DNA from: Cichorium intybus
Taxonomy: Eukaryota > Streptophyta > Magnoliopsida > Asterales > Asteraceae
Direction of reading: 5' to 3'
DNA length: 64,000 nucleotides
Assembly (NCBI GenBank): GCA_023525715.1
Contig: CM042010.1
Location: 87,929,884-87,993,883, forward strand
Numbering within the stretch: the stretch's first letter is position 1; every line of letters starts with the position of its first letter. Under the pieces are notes generated by a model that made no database searches, was not told where the DNA came from, and saw only the letters and a program-made list of their open reading frames with translations. Below are positions 21,223 through 33,667 of this stretch, piece by piece. The position numbers and the translations under genes are program-made.

Positions 21223-21757
21223 AGCCATCGACAGCAGGTATATACACTATCTCTAAAAACACACCATCTTCTAATTCTTGGGTCCTTGATACAGGATGTG
21301 GTTTTCACATTTGTTTTGATCTGCATGGCCTAAAGGAAAGCAGGGAGGAGGAGCACGGTAGGCTGAACCTAATCATGGACAATAGGAGATCGTCCCCTGT
21401 TACCAAGATCAGCGTTTATAGTTTAGTGCTTAGTAGTGATGTTAGCTTAGAGTTATTTAATTGTTGCTATTCGCCAGAAATAGCAAGAAACATTATTTCA
21501 TTTCACGCATTGTTCAGACAAGGATTTCAATTTTCTTTGGATAATAAAATTGGTTCGATTTCTATTTTCAAAAATGGTATTTTGATTTTTACTGCTTATC
21601 ATTGTGATGGTGTGTATGAAACTGTTGAATGTGTTGACAATTTAGGACATAATGTAAATTATATTGATTCTACTAGTGGTGTAGAAAAGGCATGTCTGTG
21701 GCATAGTCGGCTCGGGCACATCAGCAAGAAACGCATCGCCCAACTCCAAAAGGATGG
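21223..21757 (+). pseudogene. pol: Copia A-2 protease and integrase start, split by Gypsy
   Basis: The open frame from 21153 holds the protease motif WVLDTGCGFHIC and the GAG-pre-integrase block LWHSRLGHISKKR. It breaks at GATGG (21753-21757). The rest of the integrase continues at 30975, beyond the Gypsy element. A frame change just upstream of 21222 separates it from gag, as in A-1. Confidence 0.88.
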
Positions 21758-24030
21758 TGTGACACCCCTCGCTAGGGTTTAATATTTAAAACATTTGTCT
21801 TCTAAAATGACTTCATTAATTCAAAAAGAAGTTTCATCATCGCGGAAATTTGGTCCTAAAAACATCAAAAATGTTGTTTAATAATGTATAGCGAGGAGAT
21901 ATCATAATTCAAGTACAAAAACAAGGTTTAAATGGCCACACATCTAGTGGTCTTCTAAAATTCCCGCCTCGCCTTAAACTCCTAGCCTTAACCTGAGTAC
22001 ACATCAAAACAGTTAGGCAATGGAAATGCCTAGTGAGTTACCCGAGACTATCTCATTATGAGTGGAAAGGATAACCTTAACACCCTAGATAACCTCCAAA
22101 AATATCTCTTACACTTATGTAGATTTAAGATAAAATATCGTAAGGTTTTCTCAAAATAGAAAGTCGTGATATGCATATGCAATGCAACTATCCCCACCCA
22201 TGTCCATCTCATAAAGTCCATCTCACCTCAATGGCACCCACCTAAGTTCACAAGCAAACGCACGGAGCATAATACTTGATTCCCGTATGGGTTGAAACTA
22301 AGACTAGTGGCCATTACACTAGCCTCATGAGGGGTAGCAACTCCCTCATGCAAATTCCCTAATGTCGGGAACTACTCCTCACCCTCTTTGTTTTAGAGAA
22401 GGGTCAAACTCATATAAACTCCTCACCCTCTTTGTTTTAGAGAAGGGTCAAACTCGTCATCAAGGCATCTCACAGTCAATCCCCATGATACATGTAATGT
22501 AATGCACAAATAGGATGTCCGAATGTCTCTCAAAACCTCTTTGTATAATTTATAAGATTTACTTTGAAAAAGACTCATTTTGATGTTATGCACACATAAG
22601 GTTTATGCAACATTTAACACATAGAAGTATGCATGATAGTTGTAATAAAACATCAAGTTAAAAGGGGGATGTGTACTCCCGGTAACTCACCTCTCTTAAG
22701 TCCCAAAGTAGGATGTTACTCTTTGCGTCACTTCGATTACTCCTCTCCTACAAGAAATAATATTCAACATTACTAATAGCTCTAGATTAGTTAAACTTCA
22801 CTAATTAAGAGTAAAATCTTACTTAAACATGTCCTAAGAGTGGGCTTGAACCTTAGAACTCAAGGCCCAAACCATAAAGCTTAAGGTCTAAAAACTGAAA
22901 AATTGGCCAGACAGAGCTACACGGGGTGTGTAGCCCTACACGGGTCATGTAGCAATGCAGGAAACCCAACCCGTGGCCTCCAGACCCCCTACACGGGTCG
23001 TGTGGCCCTGCACAGGTCGTGTAGACCTGCTGTAGCCTCGATTTTTGGTCATTTTCACTCCTTTTCACCCAAATCAATGTCCAATACTTCTCCAAACTCA
23101 TAACCATTGAAATAACATGATTCTAATTCGAAATAATACATCATTACACCCTTTTAAACCATCCAATATCATCTCTATTGAATCAAATCCATGTTATCAT
23201 TTCAAGTTTACTTCATGAGCTTAGATCCAAGGAGTATCCAATTCAACCCAATCTAATGACCAATCAATAATGAAATCCTTCCTCTAATAACTTGAAATCA
23301 TTAGGAATCTACTTAAGCTTTTCATAGAACATTTTGAAGATAAAAGTTGGTCCAATCATCAAGGTTTTACCATATGATGAGTTTTCCCCAAAAATTAGGG
23401 TTTCAAATGAATCAACAAGCATCCCAACTGTTCTCCAAGCATATAACAACCAATTTGTAGAAGAATGGTCACTTGAATTCGTGATTTACATCCTTGGGAT
23501 CATGGATTTCATCTCCCCCAACATAGAACTCGAAATTTAGACTCAATCTACCCCAATAGTGGGTTTTCAACATGAAAGGTTGATTTCTTACCTTAGATCT
23601 TCAAATGGTTGATGATTCACTACTTGGATCTAGTTAGAAATGTGCTCCTCTTCTAGTATTCTCCTTGAAATCGTCCTCTCTTTCTCTCCCTTCTTCTGAA
23701 ATCGTGAAATGAGAGGGGAAATGGGGTTTCCCCCAACTAAAGACCCAAGTTTTCCTTTAATTGCAATATGGTCCCTCCAGCTCACTAATTTCTTCTTAAT
23801 TGCAATGAAACCCCTCCCTACTCCATAAGAGTTCTAGTTTTACATTTAGGTCCTTCTAGAACCTCCTATGGTAGATTCCTTATTTACCCTTAATTAGTTA
23901 CTCTAAACTAATTATTTCTTCAAGATGAGTTAATTAATTTATTTGTTATATTGTAACTATTATGATTATTCAATTTTATAATTATTACTATTATTCAATA
24001 AATTATTTACCCTAGATTAAGGATGTTACA
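21758..24030 (-). repeat. Gypsy 3' LTR (2273 bp)
   Basis: On the plus strand it runs TGTGACACCCC...GATGTTACA. A part near 22910-23035 has several CTACACGGGT/CGTGTAG palindromic blocks. Frames such as 22853-23107 and 23334-23540 occur in both LTRs and are not genes. Confidence 0.95.
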
Positions 24031-24050
24031 ATTACCTTCCCCTTAAGAAG
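24031..24050 (-). other. Gypsy polypurine tract
   Basis: The plus strand reads ATTACCTTCCCCTTAAGAAG; on the minus strand this gives AAGGGGAAGGTAAT directly before the 3' LTR. Confidence 0.8.
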
Positions 24051-26823
24051 ATTCCGTCCTCGGAATCTCGGCTTCTCCAAAAAGCTGTGGATATCTCTTC
24101 AGCATTTCCTTATCTGTCTCCCACGTGAGGTTTGCTCCCGACGAATGTTTCCATTTGACAAGAACCAGCTCGATCATCTTTTTCCTTAGCTTTTTAACTT
24201 TTCTATCCAAAATCTCCTCCGGTTCTTCTATGAGTCTTTTGTTTTCATCCACTCGAATTTCCCCTAAAGGTAGGAAGTCGACCTTATCCCCAAGCCACTT
24301 CCTAAGATAGCACACGTGGAAAACATTGTGAATTCCATACAGCTCCGGTGGCAACTCAAGTCTATAAGCTTGTTTCCCAATCTTCTCCAACACATTCAAC
24401 GGTCCAATATACCTTGGATTAAGCTTTCCTCTTTTCCCAAAACGTATTATACCTCTCCAAGGTGACACCTTGAGTAAAACTTGATCTCCCACTTGAAATG
24501 TCATGGGTCGATTCTTCAAATTGGCATAACTCTTTTGTCTACTTTGGGCCGCCCTCATCCGTTCCCTAATTATCTCCACCTTTTCCGCGGTCTCTTGAAT
24601 CAAGCTAGGCCCCACCAAAACTTTTTCTCCTGCTTGTAACCAACAAGAAGGTGATCTACATTTTCTTCCATACAAAGCTTCATACGGGGCCATCTTTATG
24701 GATGAATGGTAACTATTGTTGTAAGAAAACTCAATCAAAGGAAGATGTCTATCCCAACTTCCCCCAAAATCCAACACACAAGCACGTAGCATATCCTCAA
24801 GCGTTTGAATCGTCCTCTCACTTTGCCCATCGGTTTGAGGATGATAAGCCGTACTCAAACATAACTTGGTTCCCAATACCTCTTGCATGCTTTTCCAAAA
24901 ATGTGATGTAAATCGACTGTCCCGATCCGACACAATTGATAATGGCACTCCGTGCCTCCGAAAGACTTCATCCATATATAGTTCCGTAAACTTATCAACA
25001 GGCCATGTTTCTCTTGCCGCAAGAAATAATGCACTTTTAGTCAACCGGTCCACAATGACCCAAATCATATCATGACCACTTCTTGTTCGCGGTAATTTGG
25101 TAACAAAATCCATGGTGATCTTTTCCCACTTCCATTCCGGGACCTCCAACGGCTCGAGATCCCCATAAGGTCTTTGATGCTCGGTTTTCACTAAAGAACA
25201 CGTTAAACACTTGTTGACATACTTTGCAATATCCACTTTCATGGTCGGCCACCAATACAAAGGCTTCAAATCCATATACATTTTTGTACACCCGGGATGA
25301 ATGGAATATTTGGTCTTATGGGCCTCATCAAGAATTAGTTCTCTTTTCCCACCGTACAATGGTACCCAAACACGCCCTTGAAATGTTTTCAACCCATGAG
25401 AATTTTCTTCAAAGATCACTGACTTGCCAAGTCTTTCTTCTTTTATATTACCCTCTTCATGTGCCTTCTCTTGTACACCCTTCAACATATCGACCAATGT
25501 GGATACCACTTCAATTCTCAACGCTTTAACCCTCCTTTTCTCACTAATTTCTTTTCTACTCAACGCATCTGCCACAATGTTCGCTTTACCCGGGTGGTAC
25601 AGGATTTCACAATCATAATCTTTGAACACTTCAATCCACCGTCTTTGCCTCGCGTTTAAGTCCTTTTGACTAAATAAATATTGCAAACTTTGATGATCCG
25701 TGAAGAGTTTGCATTGAGTGCCATAAAGGTAATCCCTCCAAATTTTCAATGCATGAATCACCGCCGCCAACTCCTTATCATGAGTGGGATATTTCAACTC
25801 GTGCTCCTTTAATTGACGTGACGCATACGCGATAACCTTTCCTCTCTGAGTAAGAACACATCCGATGCCCAAACCCGACGCGTCACTATAAACCGCAAAA
25901 TCTTCGGTGCCCTCCGGAAGGGACAAAATAGGAGCTTCACACAGCTTCTTCTTCAACAACTCAAATGCCTCTTCTTGTTTGTCGGTCCATACAAACTTCT
26001 CATTCTTCTTGGTCAACGAAGTCAACGGACATGAAATCTTGGAAAACCCTTCTATAAAACGTCTATAATATCCCGCCAATCCAAGAAAGCTTCTTATTTC
26101 GGTTGGATTCTTCGGTTTCTCCCAATTCATTACCGCTTCAATCTTTGCCGGGTCCACTTTAATTCCATCTTTATTCACTACGTGCCCAAGAAATTGGCCT
26201 TCCCCGATCCAAAACTCGCACTTTGAAAACTTTGCATACAACTTCTCTCTTTTTAGAGTTTCGAGTACCATCTTCAAATGTTCTTTATGCTCTGCCTCCG
26301 ACTTTGAGTAAATGAGGATGTCATCAATAAACACAATCACAAACTTGTCAAGGAACGGTTTACACACCCGATTCATGAGATCCATGAAAGCTGCGGGCGC
26401 ATTAGTTAGCCCGAAAGGCATTACAAGAAACTCAAAATGCCCATATCTTGTTCGAAAGGCCGTCTTCTCTACGTCTTCATCTTTTACCTTCAATTGATGA
26501 TAACCCGACCGAAGATCAATTTTTGAAAAGTAACCTGCACCTTGCAATTGATCGAATAAATCATCAATACGAGGTAGAGGATATCGGTTCTTGATAGTCA
26601 CCTTGTTGAGGTCCCGGTAGTCAATACACATTCTCATGGAGCCATCCTTTTTCTTCACAAATAAGATCGGAGCTCACCAAGGGGAAGAGCTAGGCCTAAT
26701 GAAGCCCTTATCAAGAAGCTCTTGCAATTGCGTCATCAACTCTTTCAATTCCGCGGGCGCTAAACGATACGGAGCTTTAGCTAAAGGCGCAGTTCCGGGT
26801 ACCAAGTCGATACGAAATTCCAC
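24043..26823 (-). pseudogene. pol: Gypsy reverse transcriptase, RNase H, integrase with chromodomain-like tail
   Basis: From 26658 down to 24043 the frame is open for about 870 codons. RT motifs include [14 protein letters not shown] near the start, [12 protein letters not shown], and the active site [10 protein letters not shown] near residue 113. RNase H starts near [10 protein letters not shown]. The integrase has a zinc-binding H...H...CLTC region, the first D in MDFVTKLP, the second D in VSDRDSRF, and the downstream E in the TDGQSERT context. The C-terminal 50 or so residues ([15 protein letters not shown]...LTWETDKEM) look like a chromodomain, which in chromoviruses binds chromatin marks and guides insertion. 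Upstream, a TGA near 26676 and a TAA at about 26824 interrupt the link to protease. This is the best-preserved Gypsy gene in the window. Confidence 0.92.
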
Positions 26824-27417
26824 TTAACGATCCGGTGGCAAACCGGGTAGATCATCGGGGAAAACCTCGGGATAATCTCGTACTACTTCAATATCCTCCA
26901 AAGTCTTCTTTTCCTTTACGGTGTCTACCACATACGCTAAATAAGCTTGACAACCCTTCCTCAAACATCTTCTTGCTTTCATCACGTTGATCACACTAGT
27001 GGGTACTCTTCTTTTGTCTCCATAAATAAGAATAGGTTCACCTTCTGGTGTCTTCACTCTCACCATCTTCTTTCCACATAAAATTTCAGCATCATACTTT
27101 GCAAGCCAATCCATCCCAAGAACTACATCAAATCCCCCAACATCCAGAAGTATAAGATCCACCCAAAATTCTGCCCCACTGCACTCCACCTTCACATGCG
27201 ATATCTCTTTACTCACAATTTTGCTTGCACCACCCGCTACATCTATCACTAGTTCATACTCAAGCTTATGCAAAGGTAATTGTAGTCTTTTTGCAAAATT
27301 AGGTGACACATGGGAATAAGTAGCCCCCGAATCAAAAAGCATAGAAGCGGGTAGAGAGTTAACAAGAAATATACCTGACACCACATTTGCCTTCTCCCTA
27401 GCTTCCTCTTCAGTCAT
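26824..27417 (-). pseudogene. pro: Gypsy aspartic protease region
   Basis: The frame contains the retropepsin motif LFDSGATYSHVS near residue 28 and the later LGMDWLAKYDAE near residue 98. It ends in the PEVFPDDLPGLPPDR linker that normally leads into RT, and stops there. Retropepsin cleaves the Gag-Pol polyprotein in the particle. The stop is a single substitution-type lesion in an otherwise well-kept frame. Confidence 0.88.
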
Positions 27418-28580
27418 TTGAAAAGCCCTTCCTCGAGTTCGAGGTGCTTCGCTTCTCCCACCTCCACTACCTTCCTTCCTCTTTGTGGTGCACTTGTTCG
27501 CCTTGTGCCCGAAATCCCCACATTGGTAGCACTTGAAACCCTTAGGACACGCGTTTGAGAAATGTCCCTTTTCACCACACTTGAAACACGTACCATCTTC
27601 CTTGGCTTTGGATATGGCTTCACCACTCTTTCCCCTACCATCAAATTTCAGTTTCTTTTGTTCGGTTGCTCCTTTTCCACGTGAGTCGTGGCCTTCCTTT
27701 CTCTTGTTTGCAAATTGGGGTCTCGTTCTTCTAATGTCTTCTCAATCTTTCTTGCCTTTCTCATGGCAACTTCAAGAGTAGCAGCTTCAAAGTTAAGTCG
27801 GTAGTTCCAAGGCAAACCTCCCACGTATTGATCCACTTTAGTGACCTCATCCGGGGCCAATCTTCTAGCAAAGCTCAAAAGTTTCCTGAATTTAGCATTG
27901 TACTCCGTGATAGTCATTTTGTCTTTCTTCAAGTCAAGGAACTTTCTTTCAAGATCACGGATCTCTTCTTTAGTACAAAACCTCTCCTTCATCTTTTCCA
28001 AGAATACATCCCAAGTTAGGCTCTCCAACACATGCAACTCCATCATTTCTTTAGTCTCCAACCACCACTCAAGAGCCATTTCCTTGAGAGTAGTGATTGC
28101 GAAGTTCACGCGTTGATCATCACCGCATTGACAAGCATAAAAGGCCATTTCGATCTCAATTACCCAATTGTGAAGTACAACCGGGTCTAAAGTCCCATTG
28201 TAAGTAGGTGGCTTGCAAGAGTTGAAGTCCTTGAAGCTACACCTTTTCCTGGGTGTTACCATGTCTTGGGACACAGTGTTACTAGGAGGTCCATGTTGCA
28301 TACTATCATACGAGCTACTTGTATCATGCCCACCCGAAGCGGTGTTATCCCCAAACAAGTTCTTCACTTCGTCTCTCAAACGTACTTCTTGATCCTCCAT
28401 TAACTCTTTCATCTTACCAATCATCTTTACTTCTTGCTTGGCCATTAAATCAAGCATCATCTTCTCAATGCTTGCAAGGGAAATGGGTTGTGATTGAGCC
28501 TCATCACCTGCCCCACTTCCTTGAACTTCACCCGACGGAACCATGCTACGAGTGTTCACCATTCTGAGAAAGATAAACAT
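27418..28580 (-). pseudogene. gag: Gypsy gag with frameshift before its zinc knuckles
   Basis: The frame from 28580 (first ATG a little inside, MVNTRSM) runs to 27648 and holds a coiled-coil N terminus. The retrotrans_gag core follows: PPTYNGTLDPVVLHNWV, LEWWLETK, and FLDLKKDKMTITEYNAKFRKL. Two CCHC knuckles, CFKCGEKGHFSNAC (about 27550-27592) and CYQCGDFGHKANKC (about 27495-27537), lie in a different frame. A 1-base shift near 27700 therefore separates the capsid part from the RNA-binding part. Confidence 0.9.
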
Positions 28581-28681
28581 TAATCTTGTGGTATATAATT
28601 AGTTAACTAATACATAACCCTCACTCATGAGCACCTTAAGTTTAAGTCTAAGTACTAATCCTAGTACCTAATAAACTTAAA

Positions 28682-28698
28682 CCAATGCTCTGATACCA
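28682..28698 (-). other. Gypsy primer binding site
   Basis: CCAATGCTCTGATACCA on the plus strand reads TGGTATCAGAGCATTGG on the minus strand, complementary to initiator tRNA-Met. It lies three bases inside the 5' LTR edge. Confidence 0.92.
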
Positions 28699-28701
28699 AA
28701 T

Positions 28702-30974
28702 TGTGACATCCCTCGCTAGGGTTTAATATTTAAAACATTTGTCTTCTAAAATGACTTCATTAATTCAAAAAGAAGTTTCATCATCGCGGAAATTTGGTCC
28801 CAAAAACATCAAAAAGGTTGTTTAATAATGTATAGCGAGGAGATATCATAATTCAAGTACAAAAACAAGGTTTAAATGGCCACACATCCCGTGGTCTTCT
28901 AAAATTCCCGCCTCGCCTTAAACTCCTAGCCTTAACCTGAGTACACATCAAAACAGTTAGGCAATGGAAATGCCTAGTAAGTTACCCGAGACTATCTCAT
29001 TATGAGTGGAAAGGATAACCTTAACACCCGAGACAACCTCCAAAAATATCTCTTACACTTATATAGATTTAAGATAAAATATCATAAGGTTTTCTCAAAA
29101 TAGAAAGTCGTGATATGCATATGCAATGCAACTATCCCCACCCATGTCCATCTCATAAAGTCCATCTCACCTCAATGGCACCCACCTAAGTTCACAAGCA
29201 AACGCACGGAGCATAATACTTGATTCCCGTATGGGTTGAAACTAAGACTAGTGGCCATTACACTAGCCTCATGAGGGGTAGCAACTCCCTCATGCAAATT
29301 CCCTAATGTCGGGAACTACTCCTCACCCTCTTTGTTTTAGAGAAGACTCAAACTTATATAAACTCCTCACCCTCTTTGTTTTAGAGAAGGGTCAAACTCG
29401 TCATCAAGGCATCTCACAGTCAATCCCCATCCTACATGTAATGTAATGCACAAATAGGATGTCCAAATGTCTCTCAAAACCTCTTTGTATAATTTATAAG
29501 ATTTACTTTGAAAAAGACTCATTTTGATGTTATGCACACATAAGGTTTATGCAACATTTAACACATAGAAGTATGCATGATAGTTGTAATAAAACATCAA
29601 GTTAAAAGGGGGATGTGTACTCCCAGTAACTCACCTCTCTTAAGTCCCAAAGTAGGATGTTACTCTTTGCGTCACTTCGATTACTCCTCTCCTACAAGAA
29701 ATAATATTCAACATTACTAATAGCTCTAGATTAGTTAAACTTCACTAATTAAGAGTAAAATCTTAGTTAAACATGTCCTAAGAGTGGGCTTGAACCTTAG
29801 AACTCAAGGCCCAAACCATAAAGCTTAAGGTCTAAAAACTGAAAAATTGGCCAGACAGAGCTACACGGGGTGTGTAGCCCTACACGGGTCATGTAGCAAT
29901 GCAGGAAACCCAACCCGTGGCCTCCAGACCCCCTACACGGGTCGTGTGGCCCTGCACGGGTCGTGTAGACCTGCTGCAGCCCCGATTTTTGGTCATTTTC
30001 ACTCCTTTTCACCCAAATCAAGGTCCAATACTTCTCCAAACTCATAACCATTGAAATAACATGATTCTAATTCGAAATAATACATCATTACACCCTTTTA
30101 AACCATCCAATATCATCTCCATTGAATCAAATCCATGTTATCATTTCAAGTTTACTTCATGAGCTTAGATCCAAGGAGTATCCAATTCAACCCAATCTAA
30201 TGACCAATCAATAATGAAATCCTTCCTCCAATAACTTGAAATCATTAGGAATCTACTTAAGCTTTTTATAGAACATTTTGAAGATAAAAGTTGGTCCAAT
30301 CATCAAGGTTTTACCATATGATGAGTTTTCCCTAAAAATTAGGGTTTCAAATGAATCAACAAGCATCCCAACTGTTCTCCAAGCATATAACAACCAATTT
30401 GTAGAAGAATGGTCACTTGAATTCGTGATTTACATCCTTGGGATCATGGATTTCATCTCCCCCAACATAGAACTCGAAATTTAGACTCAATCTACCCCAA
30501 TAGTGGGTTTTCAACATGAAAGGTTGATTTCTTACCTTAGATCTTCAAATGGTTGATGATTCACTACTTGGATCTAGTTAGAAATGTGCTCCTCTTCTAG
30601 TATTCTCCTTGAAACCGTCCTCTCTTTCTCTCCCTTCTTCTGAAATTGTGAAATGAGAGGGGAAATGGGGTTTCCCCCAACTAAAGACCCAAGTTTTCCT
30701 TTAATTGCAATATGGTCCCTCCAGCTCACTAATTTCTTCTTAATTGCAATGAAACCCCTCCCCACTCCATAAGAGTACTAGTTTTACATTTAGGTCCTTC
30801 TAGAACCTCCTATGGTAGATTCCTTATTTACCCTTAATTAGTTACTCTAAACTAATTATTTCTTCAAGATGAGTTAATTAATGTATTTGTTATATTGTAA
30901 CTATTATGACTATTAAATTTTATAATTATTACTATTATTCAATAAATTATTTACCTTAGATTAAGGATGTTACA
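28702..30974 (-). repeat. Gypsy 5' LTR (2273 bp)
   Basis: This LTR has the same length as the 3' LTR, with scattered substitutions. Its edge reads TGTGACATCCC where the 3' LTR edge reads TGTGACACCCC; A-1's 32-bp remnant has the 3' LTR version. Confidence 0.95.
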
Positions 30975-32489
30975 GATGGAGTGTTGGAATCATTCGACCT
31001 CAGGTCGGATGATGTATGCGAATCTTGTCTGTTGGGCAAGATGACTAAATCACCTTTCAAAGGGTCTTTTGAAAGAGGTGAGGGTCTGCTGGACATCATT
31101 CACATGGATGTGTGTGGTCCATTCAGATCAACCACAAAGGATGGCACGCGGTTCTACATAACCTTTACTGACGATTTTAGTAGATACAGTTATATCTACT
31201 TAATCAAGCATAAGTCAGACACCTTTGAAAAGTTCAAAGAGTTTAAGAACGAGGTAGAGAATCAATTAGGCAGGAAGATAAAGATGCTCAGGTCCGACTG
31301 AGGCAGAGAGTATCTATGTATCGAGTTCCTAGACTATCTAAAGGAATGCAGAATAGTTTCGCAGTTGACACCTCCCAGGACACCACAGTTAAACAGTGTT
31401 GCGGAGAGGCGCAACCGAACCCTGTTGGATATGGTTCGTTCCATGATGAGTCGAGCTTCACTTCCCATTCACTTCTGGGGGTATGCCTTAGAGACTGCCA
31501 CCCATATCCTCAATCTTGTCCCTACTAAAAAGGTTGCTAAAACACCTCATGAAATATGGACGGGGAAAGTTCCCTCGTTGGCACATATCAAAGTCTGGGG
31601 TTGTGAGGCTTTCGTTAGACGAGAGACTCAAGACAAACTCGCAGAAAGAAGCGAAAGGTGTTTCTTCCTTGGCTATCCCAAACAGTCCTTTGGATATCTA
31701 TTCTACAGACCGAGCGAGGACGTGGTCTTTGTAGCTAGAAGAGCGGTCTTTCGAGAGAGAGAGCTCATATTCAAAGAGAACAGTGGGAGTACCATTGATC
31801 TGGAAGAAATTCAAGAGTCATCAGATGACGTAACCTTAGGAGAAACTAGCAACCAACATGAGGAAGAAGTTCCTGTTGGTCTGACTGATGTATCCTTACC
31901 TCTTAGGCGTTCCGGTAGGGTTAGCATGCCACCCGAGTTTTATGGGTTCCATATAACTTCGGATGGGGACACGTTTGTCAGTGATAGGACACTGATAAAT
32001 TTGGATGAACCAGCTAACTACCAGGAAGCAGTGGCGGGCCCTGAGTCTGCCAAGTGGAAAGAGGCCATGGATAGCGAGATCAAGTCCATGTATGACAATC
32101 AAGTTTGGAACTTGGTTGACAACGTACCGGGTCGAAAGACAGTCGGGTGCAAATGGATCTTCATGAAGAAGATCGACATGGACGGAAAGGTACACACTTT
32201 CAAGGCAAGACTGGTTGCGAAGGGCTTTACTCAAACCCCAGGGGTTGACTATGACGAGACCTTCTCACCAGTAGCCAAGATAAAGTCTATTAGGATTATG
32301 CTGGCCATAGCTGCATTTCATGACTATGAAATTTGGCAGATGGACGTCAAAACCGCTTTCCTTAATGGGAAGTTGACTGAGGATGTTTACATGAATCAGC
32401 CAGAGGGTTTTGTCGATGCAAGGTATCCTAATAAGATGTGTAAGCTTGAGAGATCAATCTACGGATTGAAGCAAGCTTCTCGCAGCTAG
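30975..32489 (+). pseudogene. pol: Copia A-2 integrase and first part of RT
   Basis: This is the continuation of the frame broken at 21757. It contains the integrase blocks CESCLLGKMTKSPF, HMDVCGPF and FTDDFSRY with catalytic aspartates. A TGA (31299-31301) breaks it just after the LRSD aspartate, and a frame change follows. The next frame (31365-32489) has TPPRTPQLNSVAERRNRT with the catalytic E, then the RT start KWKEAMDSEIKSM, KARLVAKGFTQ and MDVKTAFLNG. A TAG at 32487-32489 ends it in the RSxN position, where a tryptophan is usual. Copia order (integrase before RT) is clear. Confidence 0.9.
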
Positions 32490-33305
32490 AATCTTTGTTT
32501 TCATGAGAAAGTCAAAGAGTTTGGATTCTCTAGGAGCGAGGATGAGTCCTGCGTATATGTCAAGGCTAGTGGGAGTATAGTCACCTTTCTGGTGCTGTAT
32601 GTTGATGACATACTGCTCATGGGAAACGATATTCCAACCTTGCAAGATGTCAAGGCTTGGCTTGGGAAATGTTTTGCCATGAAGGACCTAGGAGAGGCTT
32701 CCTATATTCTCAGGATAAGAATATTGAGAGATAGGAAGAAGAGACTAATTGGACTTAGTCTGGGTAAATACTTGGAAAAGGTACTAAAGAGGTTTAGTAT
32801 GGAAAATTCCAAGAAGGGAGAGCTGCCTATCCAAAGTAATGCAAATTTGAGTAAGACTCAAAGTCCGAGTACAGATGAAGAAATAGCTGAAATGAGTCGG
32901 GTACCTTACGCTTCGGCTGTAGGATCGATCATGTACGCTATGACGTGTACTCGCCCTGACGTGGCTTTTGCTTTAAGCATGGTCAGTCGGTACCAGGGTA
33001 ACCCTGGAAGGGCGCATTGGATAGCTGTGAAAAATATACTCAAGTATTTGCGAAGGACAAAGAACATGGTGTTAGTCCTCGGTGGCAGTGATACCTTGAG
33101 AGTTGAAGGATATACAGATGTCAGTTTTCAGACGGATAGGGTATTCCTCTTGAACGGTGGAGCAGTTACTTGGAAAAGTTCCAAGCAATAAACAGTGGCT
33201 GATTCTACGTGCGAATCAGAATACATAACAGCAAGTGAAGCGTCAAAGGGCGGCTTGGTTGAAGAACTTCATCGGTGACCTCTGAGTAGTCCCGAGTATT
33301 CAGGA
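32490..33305 (+). pseudogene. pol: Copia A-2 RT core and RNase H, split by the MULE
   Basis: The RT active site YVDDILLMGN lies at about 32597-32626 in the frame 32592-33191. The connection and RNase H follow (MYAMTCTRPDVAFALSMVSRYQ, YTDVSFQTD). A TAA at 33189-33191 stops it. The remaining RNase H signature CESEYITASEASK (about 33211-33249) is followed by a frame change and a TGA near 33282. The MULE then cuts the gene at TATTCAGGA. Confidence 0.9.
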
Positions 33306-33385
33306 GGGTTATTGATCGAAAGGCCCAACTAATTAAAAAAAAACATTTTAAAAGGTCCCTGAACTTTAATAACGTGTGTTTTAGT
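33306..33385 (+). repeat. MULE left terminal inverted repeat
   Basis: It matches the reverse complement of 38460-38539 with scattered differences. Shared blocks are GGGTTATTGATCGAAAGGCC and CATTTTAAAAGGTCCCT. Confidence 0.9.
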
Positions 33386-33667
33386 CACTAAAGAGGGAAA
33401 AGAAGTGTTGGTTTAGTCCTTCGAGCCCCATTCAACCCGTTACCCGGTTACAAATTGGGTTTTAATTTAAAATCTATTTACTAAAATCCATGTTAGATGC
33501 TCCAACCCGGCCAGGTCAGACGGTGCAACCCGATTCGTTGAGTGGACACAAAAGGAATACCCGCCTTGGGACCCAATAAAGTCGAATCAGACGACTTTAA
33601 GGGTTTATTGGAAAAGGCAAAAGTTCCACATTCTCGAACCAGCCTTCAAACCTTAAAATCTTTGACA

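Larger units (their letters stand above)
21758..30974 (-). mobile_element. Gypsy retrotransposon, chromovirus type, complete
   Basis: Two LTRs of exactly 2273 bp each (21758-24030 and 28702-30974) bound a minus-strand gag-protease-RT-RNase H-integrase order, and GATGG flanks both sides (21753-21757 and 30975-30979). The integrase ends in a chromodomain-like tail, which with RT before integrase places it among the chromoviruses; the Tekay/Del branch is my best guess. One frameshift in gag and two stops near the protease/RT junction make it probably inactive. Confidence 0.95.

Noticed and set aside
22853..23540. Short frames in the Gypsy LTR, repeated at 29797-30484
   Set aside because: They recur only because the LTR is present twice; the TACACGGGTCGTGTAG-like repeats explain the peptide patterns.
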